Program-made: the position numbers and the translations under genes
The notes under the pieces: model-generated
What the model was told of the DNA's origin: nothing
The model's input: only the letters and a program-made list of their open reading frames with translations
Databases searched by the model: none
NCBI GenBank assembly: GCA_958403205.1
Contig: CATXWM010000031.1
Location: 1 to 23,725 of the forward strand
Direction of reading: 5' to 3'
Source: an uncultured Collinsella sp.
Lineage (GTDB): Bacteria > Actinomycetota > Coriobacteriia > Coriobacteriales > Coriobacteriaceae
Length of the DNA stretch: 23,725 bases
Part shown: in pieces, positions 13,979-21,457 of the stretch
Layout: each line of letters begins with the position of its first letter
Position numbering within the stretch: position 1 is the stretch's first letter

Positions 13979-15400
13979 ATGACCAACCCCATGCAGTTCC
14001 CCGACGGCTTTGTGTTTGGCGGCGCCACCGCTGCTTACCAGGTTGAGGGCGAGACCCGCACGCACGGCAAGGGCAAAGTGCCCTGGGACGATTTCCTGGC
14101 AGCTCAGGGTCGCTTCTCCCCCGATCCCGCAAGCGATTTCTACAACAAGTACCCGGTCGATATCGACCTGTGCCAGCGCTTCGGCATCAACGGTATTCGC
14201 GTCTCCATCGCTTGGAGCCGCATCTTCCCCAACGGCACCGGTGAGATTAACCCCGAGGGTGTCGCTTTCTATCACGAGCTTTTTGCCACCTGCAATAAAG
14301 CTGGCGTTATCCCCTATGTCACGCTCGATCACTTCGATACGCCCGAGGCCTTTTACCAGAACGGCGGCGAGGGTTTCCTGACGCGCACGACGATCGACGC
14401 CTTTGTCGAGTACGCCAAGTTCTGCTTTGCCGAGTTCACCGAGGTCAAGCACTGGTTCACCTTTAACGAGATTCCCGCGACCGCTGAGGGCAGCTTTATC
14501 GTCGGCAACTGGCCGCACGGCGAGAAGTATCGCCTGGACAAGGCCTTCCAGCTCATGCACAACATGATGGTGGCCCACGCCAAGGCTGTCGTCGCCTTCC
14601 ATGAGGGCGGCTTTGAGGGCGAGATCGGCATTGTCCAGAACCTGGAGCCCAAGTATCCCCTCGATCCCAACAACGCCGCCGACTGCGAGGCAGCTCGCAT
14701 GGCCGACGTCATCAACAACCGCTGGGTACTCGACGCCACCTTCCGCGGCCACTATGCAGCCGACACCATGGAGGCTGCGACCAAGCTGGCCCATATCGCC
14801 GGCGGCGAGCTCGACGTCCGCGACGAGGACATCGCCGCGCTGACCGCCGCGCTCCCCTACAACGATTGCCTGGGCGTCAACACCTACAAGTGCCAGTTCC
14901 TGCGTGCCGCCGAGGGCGAAAACGACATCAACCACAATGGCACCGGCGACAAGGGCTCCTCGCGCTGGTTCCTCAAGGGCGTGGGCGAGTCATGCGTGCG
15001 CGAAGGCATACCCACCACCGATTGGGACTGGATCATCTATCCCGAGGGCCTCTACGACCTGCTGCTCCGCATTAAGAACGATTACCCCAACTACAAGAAG
15101 ATCTACATCACCGAGAACGGCATGGGCTATAAGGACGACTTCGAGGATGGCTTTATCGATGACGCCCCTCGCATCGACTACATGCGTCAGCATCTCGCGT
15201 GGATCCTCAAGGCAATCGACGGCGGCGTGAACGTCGACGGCTACTTTGTGTGGTCGCTGCAGGACCAGTTCTCCTGGACCAACGGCTATAACAAGCGCTA
15301 CGGCCTGTTCTACATCGACTTTGAGACCCAGAAGCGCTATCCCAAGGCGAGCGCGTACTGGTACAAGAACGTCGCGGAGACCGGCCTGCTTATGGCCTAG
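13979..15400 (+). CDS. lacG: GH1 6-phospho-beta-galactosidase-like enzyme 3
   Basis: Third LacG paralogue, 473 residues. The acid/base is Glu164 in TFNEIP, the nucleophile is Glu379 in ITENGMG, and FSWTNGYNKRYG from Ser432 holds the phosphate-binding Ser, Lys and Tyr plus the Trp typical of 6-phospho-beta-galactosidases. It is closest by eye to lacG-1, which shares the N-terminal FVFGGATAAYQVEGETRTHGKGK stretch; the two differ in the segment just after the acid/base and at LDHFDTP (LHHFDTP in lacG-1). The ribosome site AAAGGATG lies 6 bases before the ATG. It is the second gene of the IICB-3 operon and is followed by a strong terminator. Confidence 0.88.
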   Translation: MTNPMQFPDGFVFGGATAAYQVEGETRTHGKGKVPWDDFLAAQGRFSPDPASDFYNKYPVDIDLCQRFGINGIRVSIAWSRIFPNGTGEINPEGVAFYHELFATCNKAGVIPYVTLDHFDTPEAFYQNGGEGFLTRTTIDAFVEYAKFCFAEFTEVKHWFTFNEIPATAEGSFIVGNWPHGEKYRLDKAFQLMHNMMVAHAKAVVAFHEGGFEGEIGIVQNLEPKYPLDPNNAADCEAARMADVINNRWVLDATFRGHYAADTMEAATKLAHIAGGELDVRDEDIAALTAALPYNDCLGVNTYKCQFLRAAEGENDINHNGTGDKGSSRWFLKGVGESCVREGIPTTDWDWIIYPEGLYDLLLRIKNDYPNYKKIYITENGMGYKDDFEDGFIDDAPRIDYMRQHLAWILKAIDGGVNVDGYFVWSLQDQFSWTNGYNKRYGLFYIDFETQKRYPKASAYWYKNVAETGLLMA

Positions 15401-15420
15401 TTTCCGCCGCATACCCCCTG

Positions 15421-15468
15421 TCGGCCGCATGCGAATCCCTCCACGGGTTCGCATGCGGCCGATTTTTT
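15421..15468 (+). terminator. Strong Rho-independent terminator after lacG-3
   Basis: A 15-bp perfect stem (TCGGCCGCATGCGAA with TTCGCATGCGGCCGA), extended by CCC/GGG around a short loop, is followed by TTTTTT (15463-15468). Confidence 0.95.
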
Positions 15469-15487
15469 GGCTCGGCCCGAGCAGGCC

Positions 15488-15552
15488 GTTTGTCTCGATC
15501 TGTAACATCTAGTCGAGTATTTCGGCCCTACCTGTTACAGATCAAGACAATA
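15488..15552. repeat. Palindromic repeat, single unit C
   Basis: The arm GTTTGTCTCGATCTGTAACA (15488-15507) faces TGTTACAGATCAAGACAA (15533-15550), differing by one G-T-type change. The loop is the class 1 variant (CTAGTCGAGTATTTCGGCCC), closest to unit B4. It lies just after the lacG-3 terminator, at the junction to the Fic gene. Confidence 0.9.
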
Positions 15553-15602
15553 AGATAGTCAAATCCAAACTTTCCAAGCAGTTATGAAGCATGGTTTCTA
15601 GT

Positions 15603-15681
15603 TTTCGGTATCACGAACATACTTTCGGTATCATTTAATGGTATTATGATATCGAAAGTATGTTCGTGATACCGAAAGGAG
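15603..15681 (+). promoter_or_regulatory. 31-bp inverted repeat covering the Fic promoter and ribosome site
   Basis: Arms at 15603-15633 and 15647-15677 are inverted copies with one mismatch, separated by 13 bp. Each arm contains two copies of TTTCGGTATCA (or its complement) 20 bp apart, giving four binding-site-like elements. A -10-like TATTAT lies in the centre (15642-15647). The right arm overlaps the first bases of the AAAGGAG ribosome site (15675-15681). This looks like an autoregulatory operator; in RNA it would also hide the ribosome site. Confidence 0.7.
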
Positions 15682-15685
15682 CCAC

Positions 15686-16918
15686 ATGCACCAGTTCGAT
15701 TACACCACAGTCCCAGCGGAACTCGAAGCAACTCCAATCACCAACCTCCTCCTCTCGATACGCGAGCATAAAGGCCGACAGCTTGTTCTGAGTCAAGTCA
15801 AACCCGAGCTTCTATCGTCCCTAATGGAGGAGGCTAAGATCCAAAGCACCCGATCCTCCAACGGACTTGAAGGAATTTTTACCACCCAAAAAAGACTCAA
15901 AGCGATCATGGCGTATTCCGCCAAGCCAAGCTCCCGCGCAGAGGAAGAAATCGCTGGATACCGAGATGTGCTGTCGCTTATTCACGAGCAACACGATTCC
16001 ATTCCCGTAACGCCATCGGTCATTCTGCAGTTGCATCGTGACCTCATGGCGCACACGGCAATCTCGTATGGAGGCCGTTGGAAAGATGGCGATAACGAAA
16101 TCGTCTCCATTGACGATCAAGGTAATCGATTTGTGCGCTTTAGGCCCCCTTCGGCTCTAGCAACCCCGGGACTTATTAAAGAAGCCTGCCAGTCCCTCAA
16201 CGATGCTTTATCTCGCCAAGTTTGCGACCCCCTCCTCATATCGCTCCGCTTTATCTTCGATTTTGTCAGCATTCATCCCTTCAACGATGGCAATGGCAGG
16301 ATGAGCCGGCTCCTTACAACGCTGCTGCTCGAAAAGACTGGATACGACGTTGCGCGTTACATCAGCATCGAACGACTTATTGAAGACAACAAAGCGCTTT
16401 ACTACAACGCCCTCGCTGCAAGCTCCACTGGATGGAATGAAAATCAAAACACCGAAGTACCCTTTATCCGTTTCATGCTCGGAACAACCCTGGCCGCCTA
16501 CCGACAGCTCGAGCAGCGTACCTTAATTGAATCAAGCGCTCGTCCCATGTCGAAGCAAGCGCGCATCGCTGTTCTATTTCAACAGAGACCCGGCGTCATT
16601 AAGAAATCCGACATCCGGTCCAACTGCCCCGATATCAGCGAGGTAACCGTTAAACGAACCCTCGGTCAGCTTGTTAGTTGCAGCGCAATCGAAAAAACAG
16701 GAGCGGGTCGTTCGACGGGCTACATACTCAAAGACGTCCATGCTCTAGAACTATTCTTGCAAGCCACAATACCCGATGGCGAGGCCACAATAACAAAAGA
16801 GGCTCCAAAGGATAAACTCCTTGAACGTGTAAACCACGCCGAGGATGAAAGCAGAGAAGGGCTCTATGAAGACTACGATTCATTCTCAATGGACATAAAG
16901 ACGAAATACGGAGTCTAG
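15686..16918 (+). CDS. Fic-domain protein with C-terminal winged helix
   Basis: Fic proteins usually transfer AMP to a target protein hydroxyl. The signature HPFNDGNGR is intact, with catalytic His197. The N-terminal part holds an inhibitory-helix motif Ser58-x3-Glu62-Gly63 (SNGLEG), the self-inhibition pattern of class II Fic proteins. Residues about 290-350 look like a winged helix-turn-helix (KKSDIRSNCPDISEVTVKRTLGQLVSCSAIEKTGAGRSTGYIL), and the tail is acidic. The 410-residue length fits the Fic plus winged-helix group. The wHTH and the large inverted repeat directly upstream suggest that it controls its own expression. Base composition is less GC-rich than the lacG genes, and the gene has no link to sugar uptake, so it may be acquired. 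Target unknown. Confidence 0.9.
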   Translation: MHQFDYTTVPAELEATPITNLLLSIREHKGRQLVLSQVKPELLSSLMEEAKIQSTRSSNGLEGIFTTQKRLKAIMAYSAKPSSRAEEEIAGYRDVLSLIHEQHDSIPVTPSVILQLHRDLMAHTAISYGGRWKDGDNEIVSIDDQGNRFVRFRPPSALATPGLIKEACQSLNDALSRQVCDPLLISLRFIFDFVSIHPFNDGNGRMSRLLTTLLLEKTGYDVARYISIERLIEDNKALYYNALAASSTGWNENQNTEVPFIRFMLGTTLAAYRQLEQRTLIESSARPMSKQARIAVLFQQRPGVIKKSDIRSNCPDISEVTVKRTLGQLVSCSAIEKTGAGRSTGYILKDVHALELFLQATIPDGEATITKEAPKDKLLERVNHAEDESREGLYEDYDSFSMDIKTKYGV

Positions 16919-16955
16919 TCATATCTCAGAATAGCCTCATCCTTGTTGCCCAAAG

Positions 16956-17294
16956 TCATTTACGCGTCATTTTAAAGCGGTACCCCTGCGCCGGCAGGGG
17001 GCAGAAGTATCGCCTGCCGATCTTGCTGGAGTCGGCGATGAGGTAGCGCGTATCGGCCTTGCTAAAGGCGAGCTGCTGGATGCGGCCCTCGTCCATATTG
17101 GACGTAGATACGTCACCGTCCAAGATGCCGTTGGCACCGATAAACGCCGCGTCAATGCCCAGCGCACGCAGGGTATCCTCGGCCGTGGGTCCCACAAAGG
17201 CGGCGGTGCGGCGACGGTACATGCCGCCTACCAGGCACAGGTCGCAGTCTTCGCGCGTCTCGAGCAGGTTAAACACCGAGAGCGAATTGGTCAC
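16956..17294 (-). pseudogene. Truncated LacR-like DeoR regulator fragment
   Basis: This fragment encodes only the middle and C-terminal part of the sugar-phosphate-binding domain of the DeoR protein at 21572-22336. Positions 17016-17294 align with 21689-21967 over 279 bp without gaps, with about 30 differences by eye (about 89% identity). The DNA-binding domain is missing: in frame upstream only about 13 further DeoR-like codons remain (IGALRVTDKLTSIY) before a stop codon. The 3' end also diverges after GRRYF. It therefore cannot act as a repressor. A GTG at 17294 could start a 112-residue product, but expression is doubtful. Confidence 0.85.
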
Positions 17295-17386
17295 ATAGAT
17301 GGAAGTCAGCTTGTCGGTGACTCGGAGAGCGCCAATGCGATCTCACGTCGGTTGCGCTCATTGTCTCAACTTGATACTCAACGAAA

Positions 17387-17421
17387 TACGGCCCCGCAGC
17401 TCAATAAGCTGCGGGGCCGTA
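17387..17421 (-). terminator. Terminator after IICB-4
   Basis: A perfect 15-bp stem (TACGGCCCCGCAGCT with AGCTGCGGGGCCGTA) has a 5-nt loop and, on the minus strand, is followed by TTTC. It lies 36 bases after the IICB-4 stop codon. Confidence 0.85.
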
Positions 17422-17456
17422 CTATACACCGACGAATCAACGACGGAGTGCATCCA

Positions 17457-19151
17457 CTATTTGGCCAGCTCCTGAACGATCCAGTCAATTGCGCCTTCGG
17501 GATCGTTGGTAAGGTCGATATACTCCTTGCCCCTTGTGGTGAGCAGTTTAATTCCAAGGCGATCGGTATCGGCCTTCATAGCGTCATAGTACATGCGTGC
17601 CTGGGGTGCCAGAACAATCACGTTGTACTGATCCATCGTCTCATAGTGGCTTCCGTACGCACCGGACTGAGAAACCAGATCGATACCCTTAGCAGCGGCA
17701 CCTTCGCGAAGAGCATTTGCCAAGAGAGTCGAAGTGCCGGCACCCTGGCAAAGCACAAGCACGCGGATCTGCTCCGCCTTGTCCTTTACCGCCTCGAGAG
17801 CTTTTGCGACATTTTCCTGTGCGGCAATAGCATCTGCATCCGAGGTTCCTGCAGTCTCCTTTGCAGACTCTTCCAAACAAAGCTGATGGTCATACGCCTT
17901 GCAGAACGGATAGTAAATCACAAAGTCAACGACCAACAGCACTGCCATCAATACGAGAGAACGCAGATCGAGACCCGTGGTGAGGAATGCACCGATTGGG
18001 CCGGGAAGCGCCCACGGCATGGTATACATGGGGGCGTTCATTCCAATGACGTCAATGAAAAATTTACCGATAATGGCGTTGACCATAGGAGCCACTAGGA
18101 AGGGCACGAACATATAGGGATTGAGAACAATCGGCATACCGAAGATAACGGGCTCGTTAACTCCAAAAATCACCGGGATAATCGATGCCTTGCCCATGGC
18201 TTTAAGCTGCTTGGAGCGCATAAACATGATCAGGATAATAGGAACGATGAACGTGCAGCCAGAACCGCCCAGACCGCCGATGAAGCTTGTAAAGTCCTGC
18301 GTGAGAGCAATTGACGGGTGTCCACCTGCTTGGAAAACCTCAAGATTGGTAACGGTATTGCCGTAGAGCGCAGCATTGATCGGACTCATGACAACCGAAG
18401 CACCGTGGATACCCATAAATTGGAAAAGTGCGACCGCGCCTTCGATAAGCGCCATGCCAGGATAGGTGTCAACCGCGGAGAACAGCGGCGAGATGAGAGC
18501 GGATACCAAATTGGCGAACGGCACAGCAAGCAGCTTGCGGCTCGCAAGATCGATAAAAGCGCACGCAAGGATCGAAAACCCAAATGCAAAGATATCGCGA
18601 AAACTCTGCGCAATAGAGCCAGGGACCTCTTTGGGGAGCTTGATCGTCACATTATGGCTAATGCACACCTTATAGATATTAACGGTCAAGAATGCGGCTA
18701 CGAACGCAGCGAGAAAACCCTTGGTTCCCATATAGCCGGTTTCAAAAACAGATGTATCTGCTCCGCCAATCGAGACAACATCGTTCGTCACCGATAGCAA
18801 GAGCATGCCGCACATGGCACAAACCATGCACGAGGTGGGATTGAGAGATTTACCCGAAGGCATGCGACGGTTCATCGACATGGCAAGTGAGCTCGCCGTG
18901 GTGCCGGCCACCATAATGCCAAGAAGTCCCATGGTATATGCATAGATTTTATTGAAGAAATCCAGCACCTCGGACGGAAGCGTGATGCCTACATAGGCAG
19001 GGAGCGTCGAAAGAAGAAGGAACAGGCTCGAGAACAGCACAATTGGCATATTCGAGAGAAAGCCATCCTTAATCGCCACCAGATAAATGTTCCTCGAGAT
19101 TTTGTCGAAGAGGGGCTGGTGTTTTTCAAGGAATTTGACGATAGCGTCCAT
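17457..19151 (-). CDS. PTS lactose/cellobiose-family IICB permease 4
   Basis: IICB permease of 564 residues from the ATG at 19151, which has an AAAGGA ribosome site; an in-frame start ten codons upstream lacks one. The IIC domain has His249 in GIHGASVV and Glu333 in NEPVIFGMP, and IIB has Cys468 in VLVLCQGAGTS. It differs from the other three: the linker is short and acidic rather than Ala/Pro-rich, the sugar-site segment reads FGMP instead of F(A/G)AP, and its codons are less GC-rich. It has no glycosidase partner. It is divergent from a TIM-barrel gene and a GntR regulator, which suggests a different sugar and perhaps separate acquisition. It too lacks an adjacent IIA. Confidence 0.92.
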   Translation of the reverse strand: MDAIVKFLEKHQPLFDKISRNIYLVAIKDGFLSNMPIVLFSSLFLLLSTLPAYVGITLPSEVLDFFNKIYAYTMGLLGIMVAGTTASSLAMSMNRRMPSGKSLNPTSCMVCAMCGMLLLSVTNDVVSIGGADTSVFETGYMGTKGFLAAFVAAFLTVNIYKVCISHNVTIKLPKEVPGSIAQSFRDIFAFGFSILACAFIDLASRKLLAVPFANLVSALISPLFSAVDTYPGMALIEGAVALFQFMGIHGASVVMSPINAALYGNTVTNLEVFQAGGHPSIALTQDFTSFIGGLGGSGCTFIVPIILIMFMRSKQLKAMGKASIIPVIFGVNEPVIFGMPIVLNPYMFVPFLVAPMVNAIIGKFFIDVIGMNAPMYTMPWALPGPIGAFLTTGLDLRSLVLMAVLLVVDFVIYYPFCKAYDHQLCLEESAKETAGTSDADAIAAQENVAKALEAVKDKAEQIRVLVLCQGAGTSTLLANALREGAAAKGIDLVSQSGAYGSHYETMDQYNVIVLAPQARMYYDAMKADTDRLGIKLLTTRGKEYIDLTNDPEGAIDWIVQELAK

Positions 19152-19220
19152 AACACATCCTTTCATGATTCCCGGGCACACAACGATTTATCCGGACTCA
19201 ACCGTCGTCGTCCCCGTTTG

Positions 19221-19242
19221 TATCCACTTATGTAAGTGAATA
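19221..19242. promoter_or_regulatory. Operator-like palindrome near the IICB-4 start
   Basis: CACTTATGTAAGTG (19225-19238), extended by TAT/ATA after one mismatch, forms a 22-bp near-palindrome about 70 bp before the IICB-4 start. It is a candidate site for the neighbouring GntR regulator. Confidence 0.4.
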
Positions 19243-19247
19243 CGTTC

Positions 19248-19276
19248 TTGTGCGAAATGTAATATCATTTGTGCGA
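19248..19276. promoter_or_regulatory. Direct repeats TTGTGCGA, 21 bp apart
   Basis: TTGTGCGA occurs at 19248-19255 and 19269-19276. On the minus strand the pair overlaps a possible IICB-4 promoter (ATGACA, then 17 bp, then TACATT). A regulator binding here would face one side of the helix. Confidence 0.35.
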
Positions 19277-19336
19277 TTTGTCATAACCAATTCTTTTTCC
19301 GCTTTGTCGATATGTCAAGAATTCAAATACTTATTC

Positions 19337-19421
19337 GGTGAACGGTAGTTGATTAATATAATGTTTTCCCAGCTAAAGGCTATTTTTTCCGAGCAGTACA
19401 ATAAGTTTGCAACCGTTCACC
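19337..19421. promoter_or_regulatory. Inverted pair of ACCGTTCACC motifs
   Basis: GGTGAACGGT (19337-19346) and ACCGTTCACC (19412-19421) are perfect inverted 10-mers, facing the divergent IICB-4 and TIM-barrel genes. This is the same motif found upstream of the other PTS units, but here I find no 21-bp partner beside either copy. Confidence 0.4.
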
Positions 19422-19443
19422 GATTGGATATAACATATTGAAT

Positions 19444-19461
19444 ATATTGTTGTAACAATAT
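19444..19461. promoter_or_regulatory. Operator-like palindrome before the TIM-barrel gene
   Basis: ATATTGTTGTAACAATAT has perfect 8-bp arms around GT and lies 46 bp before the start codon. It is AT-rich and could overlap the promoter of the TIM-barrel/gntR pair. The GntR protein encoded next door is the obvious candidate binder. Confidence 0.45.
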
Positions 19462-19507
19462 TAGAGACAATGTCACAAGCCTGTCGTTCTAGTCAAAGGA
19501 AGTAACA

Positions 19508-20428
19508 ATGCCCAAACGATTACTGAACATGTCCGCATCCGATTTTGCCGCCACGTCACCCATGGATCTAAAACAGGCAATTCTGGCTTCCGAGGGACGT
19601 ACCATCATGGCGGAAAACGTACCCTCTTCCCAATTTCTCGGCGGCGTTACTAATGCAGAAATCGAACGTGCCGCAGGTGCCGACCTGCTTCTGTTTAACG
19701 CGCTCGATGTGTTCGATCCAGTTATTGCCGGTATTCCAGATGATCTCAATGAAAACCCGGTCACTTGGGTGAAGCGAGCATGCGGAAGGCCCATTGGCGT
19801 CAATCTGGAGCCAGTTGATAACGAGGCAGAGATGTCTGAATCCCGAACGGAAATCCCCATGGGTCGTCGCGTCTCTCCCAAGACCTTAGAAAAGGCTAAC
19901 GAACTCGGATTTGATTTTATCTGCCTGACGGGCAACCCTGGAACCGGCGTCTCCAACGATGCAATCGCCCATTCGATTAACCTCTCCAAAGAGCATTTCA
20001 ATGGCCTGGTCATAGCCGGAAAAATGCATGGAGCGGGCGTTGCGGAACCTGTCATGACGCTCGAAATTGCGCGCAAGTTTGTTGACCTCGGCGTCGATAT
20101 CCTTCTCGTGCCAGCCCCCTACACCGTCCCTTGCTTCCAAGAAGCAGACCTGCGCGCCATCGTAGACTTTGTACGATCCCACAACGTAGGCAAGTCAATT
20201 GAAGAGAAGGTTCTCGTCATGGCGGCGAACGGGACGAGTCAAGACTCCTGCGACAGCGAGACCATTAAGAAAATAGGCCTTGCAGCAAAAGCAGCCGGCG
20301 CTGACCTCCAACATATCGGGGACTCCATGAACGGTATTTGCCTGCCCCAGAATATCTTCACGCTCGGACAAGCCCTTCGTGGATACAGGCATCAGATCGT
20401 CATGCTGAGCCGCTCTGTGATACGTTAA
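19508..20428 (+). CDS. TIM-barrel protein of unknown function beside a PTS
   Basis: A 306-residue soluble protein with the look of a (beta/alpha)8 barrel: repeated hydrophobic strand-like segments (TIMAEN, DLLLFNALD, PIGVNLEP, FDFICLTGNPGTGVSN, LVIAGKMHGAG, VDILLVPAPYTVP, KVLVMAANGTSQD, ADLQHIGDSMNG). Relatives I recall are annotated as PEP-phosphonomutase-like or, wrongly, haloacid dehalogenase-like, and are often found beside lactose/cellobiose-type PTS genes; I am not sure of the family name (possibly DUF7916). The gene has a good ribosome site (AAAGGAAG), is divergent from IICB-4 and is followed 54-72 bp later by gntR. I infer a role in metabolising the sugar phosphate made by IICB-4, but no reaction can be assigned. 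Confidence 0.75.
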   Translation: MPKRLLNMSASDFAATSPMDLKQAILASEGRTIMAENVPSSQFLGGVTNAEIERAAGADLLLFNALDVFDPVIAGIPDDLNENPVTWVKRACGRPIGVNLEPVDNEAEMSESRTEIPMGRRVSPKTLEKANELGFDFICLTGNPGTGVSNDAIAHSINLSKEHFNGLVIAGKMHGAGVAEPVMTLEIARKFVDLGVDILLVPAPYTVPCFQEADLRAIVDFVRSHNVGKSIEEKVLVMAANGTSQDSCDSETIKKIGLAAKAAGADLQHIGDSMNGICLPQNIFTLGQALRGYRHQIVMLSRSVIR

Positions 20429-20500
20429 GGTTACCTTGCCCACGTTACATCCCGACTGAGGCAACCATCAGGTATAACCAACATGCAAACTGAGGCTCTA

Positions 20501-21220
20501 ATGCTCGATACACACGAAAAACGGCCACTCTATTTACAGCTCACCGACGCGCTGCTCAAGCAGATCGTCGATGAATATCAAGCAGACGATAAACTTCCAA
20601 CAGAAATGGAACTCTGCGACGAATACGCCGTAAGCAGAACAACCGTCCGACTTGCCATGAGTGAGCTGGAGCGTCGTGGAAGTATCTATCGAATCCAAGG
20701 TAAGGGATCGTTTGTTGCACCGAAACGCGTTAGCGAGCTCAATTCACTTTTAGACTTTGACTTTGCAAGCCATTGCGATGGCGTTGACCCGGATGCCATC
20801 ACCAAACATTTCGGCGGCCTCACATCAGGTCGTCCAATTTCCGTAATGATGCTCCAACAATTTGGATGTCAAAGTCGCGATGAAATTCAGCGTCTTGAAT
20901 TGACCTACGAACTTGAAGGCAGCTTCATAGGCGCTGATACGTTCTTCATTTCAAAGTCGCGCGTTCCGAATAACCAGTTAGATTTTCAGGCATTTAGCAG
21001 AATCATGGACGACTTGTCCAAGTCTATCCAATCTGTTAGGGAAAGCTATAGAGCACGTCAGCTTAGCGATTCCGAAGCCAGTAATTATGGTGTTGCAAAA
21101 CTTCCGGTCATCGAACTGACTCATTATGCTTACGACTCCGGAGGCAAACTAATCTCAATTGTCTGCCGCACCGTCTTAACTGGGCGAATCCCTTATCAAA
21201 ACTTTATTTTCAAGTCCTAA
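20501..21220 (+). CDS. GntR/HutC-family transcriptional regulator
   Basis: The N-terminal GntR winged helix is clear (RPLYLQLTDALLKQIVDEYQADDKLPTEMELCDEYAVSRTTVRLAMSELERRGSIYRIQGKGSFVA). The remaining 150 residues fit a UTRA ligand-binding domain (ELTYELEGSFIGADTFFISKSR, then VIELTHYAYDSGGKLISIVCRTVLTGR near the end). The length of 239 residues is normal for HutC members, which often sense sugar phosphates. The ATG at 20501 is chosen for its GAGG at 5 bases; an upstream ATG at 20483 is possible. It probably forms an operon with the TIM-barrel gene and regulates it and IICB-4. AT-richer codons match those two neighbours. Confidence 0.88.
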   Translation: MLDTHEKRPLYLQLTDALLKQIVDEYQADDKLPTEMELCDEYAVSRTTVRLAMSELERRGSIYRIQGKGSFVAPKRVSELNSLLDFDFASHCDGVDPDAITKHFGGLTSGRPISVMMLQQFGCQSRDEIQRLELTYELEGSFIGADTFFISKSRVPNNQLDFQAFSRIMDDLSKSIQSVRESYRARQLSDSEASNYGVAKLPVIELTHYAYDSGGKLISIVCRTVLTGRIPYQNFIFKS

Positions 21221-21231
21221 TGTTCTTTTTC

Positions 21232-21457
21232 TTTTGTCTCGATCTGTAACACGTAGCCGAGTTTTTAAGTCCTAACCGTTACAGATCGAGACAAACAAGG
21301 TAGACCCCGCCGAATTGTCTCAATCTGTAACACTAAGACCGGTTTTGGACGTCTAGATGTTACAGATTGAGATGAATGCACAGGCCAATCCTCTCAATCT
21401 CAATCTGTAACATCTGGTTGGTGATTTCACCCCTACCTGTTACAGGTTGAGATGATT
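21232..21457. repeat. Palindromic repeat array D (3 units)
   Basis: Units D1 (21232-21296), D2 (21313-21377) and D3 (21393-21457) start 81 and 80 bp apart. The stems match the family, and D1 has a near-perfect 20-nt arm pair. The loops are class 1 (GTAGCCGAGTTTTTAAGTCC), class 2 (TAAGACCGGTTTTGGACGTC) and class 3 (CTGGTTGGTGATTTCACCCC), in the same order as in array B. The D2/D3 spacer contains GCACAGGCCAA, also found in the B1/B2 spacer. The array lies between convergent gntR and deoR. In the remaining 114 bp before deoR only a small AGGAGG/CCTCC hairpin near 21522-21540 is visible. Confidence 0.92.

Noticed and set aside
12986..14935. 649-codon open frame antisense to IICB-3 and lacG-3
   Set aside because: It spans two clear genes and their gap on the opposite strand and has low-complexity composition; a codon-bias shadow.
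16956..17294. The DeoR fragment as a functional small regulator
   Set aside because: It lacks the helix-turn-helix, a stop codon lies shortly upstream in frame, and both ends diverge from the intact paralogue.
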